Below are positions 32,309-36,959 of a DNA stretch of 36,959 bases, piece after piece. Origin of the DNA: an uncultured Dyadobacter sp. Lineage in GTDB: Bacteria > Bacteroidota > Bacteroidia > Cytophagales > Spirosomataceae. The position numbers were made by a program, and so were the translations under genes. The notes beneath the pieces were generated by a model. It saw only the letters and a program-made list of their open reading frames with translations, was not told the origin of the DNA and did not search any database. Positions within the stretch are counted from its first letter, which is position 1; the number at the start of each line of letters is the position of its first letter. Location of the stretch: contig CALGRQ010000461.1 in assembly GCA_937880795.1 (NCBI GenBank), positions 1-36,959 on the forward strand, given 5' to 3'.

Positions 32309-32884
32309 ATGAGTGACCAGACTAAACTTTTTCAGATTCTATATCAAAATGAAATCCTCTTTCATTTACCGGAGGATAAGCGGGTAACGGCTATAAAAAA
32401 CACCAATACACTTGCTGAGAATAAATCTGTTGAGCCAGTTGCAGAGCCTATAAGGCAAACGCTTGCAGAGCCTATACAAAATGTTAAAAACACTACTGTA
32501 TTTCAGGAATTTCCTTCGTTGAATCATCAAATTTTAATATTGACGGAGAACGAAAAACAACCACAGCTACCTGAATCGGAAGCACTATTACTCGACAATA
32601 TTTTAAAGGCTGTCAAGTTCTCAATTCATGAAGCAGACATTTTCAATTTTAGCTTATTGCCCCCTACTGATGCGCGAAGCATTTTAGCTCAGAAAAAAAT
32701 TGGTCACTTTATTACATTCGGTGTTCCGCTCATCAAGCTAAATGTAGATTTACTCCTTATACCATACGTACCCAAGCTGGTTAAGGGAATTTGGTTTTTG
32801 ATGGCCGACCCTTTGTCAACCATCGAAAGCGACCGGGAACTCAAGAAAAAATTGTGGCAGGCCCTTAAACAAATGTTCGAATAG
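32309..32884 (+). CDS. Conserved protein with a uracil-glycosylase/HolD-like C-terminal region (weak)
   Basis: A 191-residue soluble protein. The N-terminal 90 residues are variable (SVEPVAEPIRQTLAEPIQNV). The C-terminal half is regular: LLLDNILKAVKFSIHEADIF, GHFITFGVPL and the tail DRELKKKLWQALKQMF. The tail recalls type 4 uracil-DNA glycosylases (YHPA...LK-x-W-xDL) and the HolD psi subunit of DNA polymerase III, which shares that fold. No catalytic residues of a glycosylase are visible, so a protein-binding role is more likely. This is a weak inference. It lies between a nuclease and a pair of coiled-coil membrane proteins on the same strand. Confidence 0.6.
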   Translation: MSDQTKLFQILYQNEILFHLPEDKRVTAIKNTNTLAENKSVEPVAEPIRQTLAEPIQNVKNTTVFQEFPSLNHQILILTENEKQPQLPESEALLLDNILKAVKFSIHEADIFNFSLLPPTDARSILAQKKIGHFITFGVPLIKLNVDLLLIPYVPKLVKGIWFLMADPLSTIESDRELKKKLWQALKQMFE

Positions 32885-32950
32885 GGCTCACACACCGTGT
32901 CCAATGCACATTAACGACCGATCATCACAATAATGTAGGTAAGTTCCCAG

Positions 32951-32984
32951 TTTTCATGGATAATCGTAGGCTAATCCATGAAAA
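32951..32984 (+). promoter_or_regulatory. 11-bp perfect inverted repeat covering a start codon
   Basis: TTTTCATGGAT (32951-32961) is complementary to ATCCATGAAAA (32974-32984), with a 12-base loop. The start ATG of the next gene (32978) lies in the right arm, so the stem would hide it in the mRNA. It could also be a DNA operator. Confidence 0.45.
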
Positions 32985-34105
32985 ATTATGGCCACATTCA
33001 ATTTATCTCAAAACTATTCCGGTCGTCGCGAGCCGATGCCGAAGATTACTACGACGAAACGGCCGTAGCTACCCCGCCCCCATTTACTTCGAACCAGCCA
33101 AGTATACCGTTTACTGCTGAACTACCACCAGCCAGTACTCTTCATATTGACGAGTATACGAACGAACCCAACCCAACTAAAGTTGTAGAAATACCCTATT
33201 GGTTGGAAGATGAAGATACACTTCGGGATGAAGGTGTTTTGTTTGGGTTGTCGGAATCGGACCCAACGGAAAAAACTGACATCATCCATAAATACTTTGT
33301 TCACCTTGCGGCCGAACCTTTGAGCGAGATTGAACAGCACAACGAACGCATACAAGAGCTCAATCTCTTTATTGGCCAGAAATCGAACCGGATGGAAGCT
33401 CTGAAAGAGTTATCCAATACCAGACTCAGTCCCGAACCTCAGGCTGAACACCATTTACCGCGCACCCTCATGGGATTGGCCCTGTGCGCGGCCATGTGTA
33501 TAGGAAATTTTTTCTTGATACGTGAATCGATCCGTCCCGTTTTTGCAGAAAATACCTGGATCGCCCTTGGCATTTTCCTGGCAGGTATGTTTAGCCTTTT
33601 CGGACGCATTTCACTTTTTCACGATACCTCCTCTACCATTACCAGGAGATCGCTACTTGAAGAAATCGGACTTCCGTTTGGCGCTGCGCTTTTTGTATTT
33701 GCCAACGTACTTCCTCACCAAAACTGGTTTCAGGCCATTGCCTTATTCGTATTTATTTTCTTTTTGTTTCTCTTCGCGGGGAAGCTCTTTCTCAGCAATA
33801 TTACGGTGCTGAGGACCGACATTAAATCGTGGTTAGGTCCGATCCGAAACCGCAAACGTCTTGAAAAAGAAGAACTAGAACGAGAAACAGAAATGGCAGG
33901 CTTACAAGAGCAAACCGATGAACTTCGAATCAAAAAATGGCAGGTTGTTCGTGAGCTTAGTACGGCAGAAGCAGAAAGAGATCGCATATATGCACGAAGA
34001 GATATGCTCATAAAGCTGTTTGAGAGTGAATTCTATCTCGCCCGGCGTATGAAAAATCAATTCACCGGTAAACAGCTAACCTATATTCGAAAAGGGGAAG
34101 CATAA
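32978..34105 (+). CDS. Coiled-coil membrane protein of unknown function (pair member A)
   Basis: A 375-residue protein with a disordered, acidic, proline-containing N-terminus (about 1-100), a coiled coil (about 110-148, EIEQHNERIQELNLFIG), four membrane segments (about 162-182, 193-213, 230-246, 251-275) and a long C-terminal coiled coil (about 290-345, RKRLEKEELERETEMAG) ending in a basic tail. No signal peptide or family motif is recognised. The next gene has the same overall order of parts. An inverted repeat covers its start codon. It probably forms a membrane complex with its neighbour, but that is inference. Confidence 0.7.
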   Translation: MKNYGHIQFISKLFRSSRADAEDYYDETAVATPPPFTSNQPSIPFTAELPPASTLHIDEYTNEPNPTKVVEIPYWLEDEDTLRDEGVLFGLSESDPTEKTDIIHKYFVHLAAEPLSEIEQHNERIQELNLFIGQKSNRMEALKELSNTRLSPEPQAEHHLPRTLMGLALCAAMCIGNFFLIRESIRPVFAENTWIALGIFLAGMFSLFGRISLFHDTSSTITRRSLLEEIGLPFGAALFVFANVLPHQNWFQAIALFVFIFFLFLFAGKLFLSNITVLRTDIKSWLGPIRNRKRLEKEELERETEMAGLQEQTDELRIKKWQVVRELSTAEAERDRIYARRDMLIKLFESEFYLARRMKNQFTGKQLTYIRKGEA

Positions 34106-34184
34106 TGCTAAAAATGCATCGACACCCTAATTTTTAATTTATTAAATCCCACGTTGGAAGGCGGTCATATCCCCATCCAGCAAA

Positions 34185-35588
34185 ATGATTAAAGATATGG
34201 ACGAACAAAATCTGAACCAAAATGGCGATTACCAGCATGGTTATGCCAGTGGTATTGAAGGTATTGACCGACAATCCTACGAAAATTATTTATCGAGCAA
34301 CGTTCATAAGGACTGGACCACCGACCAACTATATCGTAAACAGGAAGCACTCACAACCGTTCAGAGCCAGAAACAGGAAGTATTGCATAAACAAAAGCTT
34401 TCATATGATCAGCTTCAGAAGGAAACCATGGGGCTTAATGGCAATATCCGCAAAATGCAGGATTTGGAAGCATCTATATCCCACATTGACTCCGAAACCG
34501 AAATTCTTAAAGAAAGGCGAGGCAGCAAAGCACCTACCTACTCTTTGATCGCCGGACTTATTTTCCTGGCTGCTGGAATTTCATTCATTGCGGGTGACTT
34601 GATCATCTCCCATGAAATCGTTGCATATGCGCTTAATATTCGTAATTCTAACGAAGCTTGGGCATTTGCCATTGGCTTAGCTATGCTATCGGTCTTGCTA
34701 AAACCCGCTTATGACCGACTCATCGAAGAACCGTATCACAAACAAGACAGTCCAAAAGCACAAACAAGATATGCCCGTTTTAAATTGATTCTGTCCATAT
34801 TCGCTATTGCCACACTGGTGGTTTTAGGTTGGTTTAGATACGAAGCCTACCGTACCGATAAACTTAAAGAAGCCATTAATAAGTCTGTCAAAAACTTACA
34901 GCTTAATGCCGTTGATCCGATGACGGGTGCCCCCATCAATAGCCCTGAACTCACCAACAAAATTGAACAAGCGCTCCGTAATTCCGATCAACTAAACCTC
35001 AATCTGGTAAATAGTCCGTGGGCTTTGCTATCCTTTGTACTCAGTGGCGTTTTGTTTGCCATTGCCGGCGCGGTTTCACTGGGTATGGCTTTACCTGTTT
35101 TACAAGGGTTCTGGTACCGTTGGCTTCAAATTGATCCCAAATTATGGCGCTTGCGCCGCAGACGGAAAAGGATTCTTAAGCAAATAGACCCGCTCCAAGA
35201 AACGTTGGCAAATCAATTGGCACAAAAGAATATTCTTGAAAACGAATTGGCTAATCTGCCTGTATTAGATGAGTTAAAAAAAGAAGAACAAGAGCTACTC
35301 TTGGCAATTAAACAACTCGAAGAGGATAGACGTCAGGCTATCACGCAGTCCAGAGTAAGCGCCTATACAGATGGTCATGAACGCGGACGTGTTACCCGTG
35401 AAATTATGAATCAGGAAGAATATGATGCATGGCGTAGCCGGCATTTAACGGTATCGGACCTGGCAATGAAGGCCAAGGCCAATGCTACATCGGACAGAGC
35501 CGTTACCCGATCAAGAAGCACCGGCATGCGACCACATCAGGCCATACGTAAAGCCATCACGGATCGGTTCGACGAAAACAACTCCTAA
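34185..35588 (+). CDS. Coiled-coil membrane protein of unknown function (pair member B)
   Basis: A 467-residue protein (an alternative ATG four codons in, at 34197). It has a coiled coil (about 50-112, KQEALTTVQSQKQEVLHKQ), four membrane segments (about 116-140, 155-175, 199-218, 279-305), a 60-residue loop between the third and fourth, and an Arg-rich linker (LRRRRKRILKQ). A second coiled coil (about 330-385) and a polar tail (ERGRVTREIMNQEEYDAW) follow. Its order of parts matches the preceding gene, from which it is 79 bases apart. Its last stop base is shared with an ATG for the acetyltransferase frame (TAATG). No family recognised. Confidence 0.7.
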   Translation: MIKDMDEQNLNQNGDYQHGYASGIEGIDRQSYENYLSSNVHKDWTTDQLYRKQEALTTVQSQKQEVLHKQKLSYDQLQKETMGLNGNIRKMQDLEASISHIDSETEILKERRGSKAPTYSLIAGLIFLAAGISFIAGDLIISHEIVAYALNIRNSNEAWAFAIGLAMLSVLLKPAYDRLIEEPYHKQDSPKAQTRYARFKLILSIFAIATLVVLGWFRYEAYRTDKLKEAINKSVKNLQLNAVDPMTGAPINSPELTNKIEQALRNSDQLNLNLVNSPWALLSFVLSGVLFAIAGAVSLGMALPVLQGFWYRWLQIDPKLWRLRRRRKRILKQIDPLQETLANQLAQKNILENELANLPVLDELKKEEQELLLAIKQLEEDRRQAITQSRVSAYTDGHERGRVTREIMNQEEYDAWRSRHLTVSDLAMKAKANATSDRAVTRSRSTGMRPHQAIRKAITDRFDENNS

Positions 35589-35597
35589 TGATTTTGC

Positions 35598-35660
35598 TTA
35601 AATTGGGGGCTCATATCTTTATTAAGATACCTATTATTATGATTTTGACCCCCAATTTAA
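35598..35660 (+). promoter_or_regulatory. 12-bp perfect inverted repeat around the acetyltransferase start
   Basis: TTAAATTGGGGG (35598-35609) is complementary to CCCCCAATTTAA (35649-35660). The 39-base loop holds the likely start ATG (35639) and a smaller hairpin, TATCTT with AAGATA. Both candidate starts, 35588 and 35639, begin with the same nine bases, ATGATTTTG. Confidence 0.45.
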
Positions 35661-36154
35661 GAATAGTCCCTTGTGACGACACCCTGTTCGATGCCATCAG
35701 AATGGGCAACAATACCCTTGCAAAAGTGATGGGGGTAAATGTACCTAAAAAATGGACTGAGTTCAGAGATACCTTTACGCCTTCATACCATCGCTGGAAG
35801 GCACATCCTCCGCTAAGAGAATGGTGGGTATACCTCATCATACACATCCCTGATAACCAACTCATTGGATCATGCGGATACAAAGGCGAACCCGACGCAA
35901 CAGGATCCGTAGAAATTGGTTATGAAATTATACCCGGTTACCGCCTTAGAGGATTAGGTACAGAAACGGCTCGTGGCCTGGTTGAACACGCTTTTTCGAA
36001 AAGTGGTGTTCACAAGGTAATTGCCCATACTTTGGCCGAAGAAAGTGCATCTTGTCAAATTCTGCAAAAAGTTGGATTTGCACAAACCGAAGATGTGAAC
36101 GACGATGAGGAAGGACCTCTTTGGCGCTGGGAAATCAAAAAATCCAATTCTTAA
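35639..36154 (+). CDS. GNAT-family N-acetyltransferase, RimJ/RimL-like
   Basis: A 171-residue protein from ATG at 35639 (MILTPNLRIVPCDD). An upstream ATG at 35588 overlaps the previous stop and would add 17 residues including a hydrophobic stretch; the family usually begins like the shorter form. The GNAT core is seen in LIGSCGYKG, VEIGYEIIPGYRLRGLGTE (the RxxGxG/A acetyl-CoA motif) and VHKVIAHTLAEESASCQILQ, with the closing GF of KVGF. Known role: transfer of acetyl from acetyl-CoA to an amine, such as a protein N-terminus or small molecule. The acceptor is unknown. Translational coupling to the preceding membrane gene is possible. Confidence 0.85.
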   Translation: MILTPNLRIVPCDDTLFDAIRMGNNTLAKVMGVNVPKKWTEFRDTFTPSYHRWKAHPPLREWWVYLIIHIPDNQLIGSCGYKGEPDATGSVEIGYEIIPGYRLRGLGTETARGLVEHAFSKSGVHKVIAHTLAEESASCQILQKVGFAQTEDVNDDEEGPLWRWEIKKSNS

Positions 36155-36290
36155 TAGCAGTAATCGCAAAATGTAAGCCGCACTAATTCCATAAATATTT
36201 TCAAAAATAAATTGCATTGATTTGATAATTATTTATCTTAAATCATTATCTAGAAATTACACTTCTTGAATTAAATACCCATATCGAAAT

Positions 36291-36959
36291 ATGACATCAA
36301 TAACCAAAGATACATTTCCATGGCTGAGTCACTACCCCGATGGCGTACCTTACGAAATCAATCCAGATGCATATCCCTCGCTGATCGAATTGATTGAAAC
36401 AAGTTTCAAGAATTTCTCGGACAACGAGGCCTATACCAATATGGACAAGGTTATTACGTTCGGAAAACTGGATGAGCTGTCACGGAATTTTGCGGCCTAT
36501 TTACAAAGTATTGGACTTAAGAAGGGAGATAGGATTGCCCTACAGATGCCTAACGTGTTGCAGTATCCCGTTGCTATGTTTGGTGCATTGCGAGCAGGGC
36601 TAATCATCGTTAATACCAACCCGCTGTATACCCCTCGGGAAATGCTCCATCAGTTTAATGATTCTGGGGCAAAAGCAATTGTGATTATGGCCAATTTTGC
36701 TTCCCATCTGGAAAAAATTGTTGGTGAAACCCGCATAGAGCACATTATCGTTACTGAGATTGGTGACTTATTAGGCTTTCCGAAGAAGTTCATTGTGAAT
36801 GCTGTGGTGAAGTACATTAAAAAAATGGTTCCTGCTTACCATTTGCCTAACGTTACATCTTTCAATAGCGCGCTTAAAATTGGAGCAGGTGCAACGTATC
36901 AGAAACCAGTAGTGACCGGTATAGATGTGGCCTTTATACAGTATACAGGCGGTACAACC
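36291..36959 (+). CDS. fadD: Long-chain fatty-acid-CoA ligase, N-terminal part (runs off the window)
   Basis: The frame is open for 223 codons from the ATG at 36291 to the right edge. It begins MTSITKDTFPWLSHYPDGVP and contains GLKKGDRIALQMPNVLQYPV, VNTNPLYTPREMLHQFNDSG and the start of the AMP-binding P-loop, AFIQYTGGTT, all typical of FadD. Known role: ATP-dependent activation of long-chain fatty acids to acyl-CoA at the inner membrane face, for degradation or lipid synthesis. The adenylate-forming and C-terminal domains lie outside the window. The gap before it (36155-36290) is AT-rich with no recognised element. Confidence 0.93.
   Translation, partial: MTSITKDTFPWLSHYPDGVPYEINPDAYPSLIELIETSFKNFSDNEAYTNMDKVITFGKLDELSRNFAAYLQSIGLKKGDRIALQMPNVLQYPVAMFGALRAGLIIVNTNPLYTPREMLHQFNDSGAKAIVIMANFASHLEKIVGETRIEHIIVTEIGDLLGFPKKFIVNAVVKYIKKMVPAYHLPNVTSFNSALKIGAGATYQKPVVTGIDVAFIQYTGGTT

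Noticed and set aside
1..36959. CRISPR arrays, insertion sequences, tRNA or rRNA genes
   Set aside because: No spaced direct repeats, transposase motifs or RNA gene signatures were seen in intergenic regions.

Overview
The window reads as a chromosomal segment of a member of the Bacteroidota, most likely the order Cytophagales. The pointers are a SusC/SusD pair, DUF1080 enzymes, many short secreted lipoproteins, a one-POTRA Omp85 protein, the near absence of Shine-Dalgarno sequences, and TAnnTTTG-like -7 elements followed by GCACC. Genus cannot be fixed from sequence alone. I saw no tRNA, rRNA, CRISPR array, insertion sequence or prophage gene. Both ends cut genes: an alpha-2-macroglobulin at the left and a FadD-type acyl-CoA ligase at the right.

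Layout. 1-5 kb: alpha-2-macroglobulin C-terminal part, a small lipoprotein, a DUF1569 protein and an unknown polytopic membrane protein. 5-12.2 kb, minus strand: an outer-membrane uptake operon of SusC, SusD and a purple-acid-phosphatase-like lipoprotein, preceded by a 60-residue ORF resembling the start of a FecR anti-sigma factor. 12.4-16.5 kb, plus strand: Omp85 barrel protein, lipoprotein, cyclophilin and RmlD-like reductase. 16.5-19.9 kb, minus strand: short alpha-glucan phosphorylase, LEA-like helical repeat protein and a conserved unknown. 20-24.8 kb: divergent sugar-oxidation genes, with a DUF1080 hydrolase facing a DUF1080-PA14 protein and a beta-propeller dehydrogenase fused to cytochrome c. 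25-28.9 kb: hybrid histidine kinase with REC and HPt domains, tail to tail with an NtrC-type sigma-54 activator whose DNA-binding helix-turn-helix lies in another reading frame. 29-31.6 kb: PepSY-like secreted protein, a 594-base non-coding stretch with a possible small RNA, then a SorA/SorB-like sulfite dehydrogenase and its cytochrome. 31.7-36.2 kb, plus strand: secreted nuclease, a conserved unknown, two adjacent coiled-coil membrane proteins and a GNAT acetyltransferase. 36.3 kb to the end: fadD.

Most of the window concerns the cell envelope: nutrient capture, periplasmic redox enzymes and secreted lipoproteins. The points most worth a second look are the frameshifted sigma-54 activator, the phosphorylase with Thr where the PLP lysine should be, the possible small RNA at about 29.6 kb, the paired coiled-coil membrane proteins with inverted repeats around start codons in the same gene cluster, and the DUF1080/cytochrome-c dehydrogenase cluster. 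Functional calls rest on motif recognition by eye. No database search was run.
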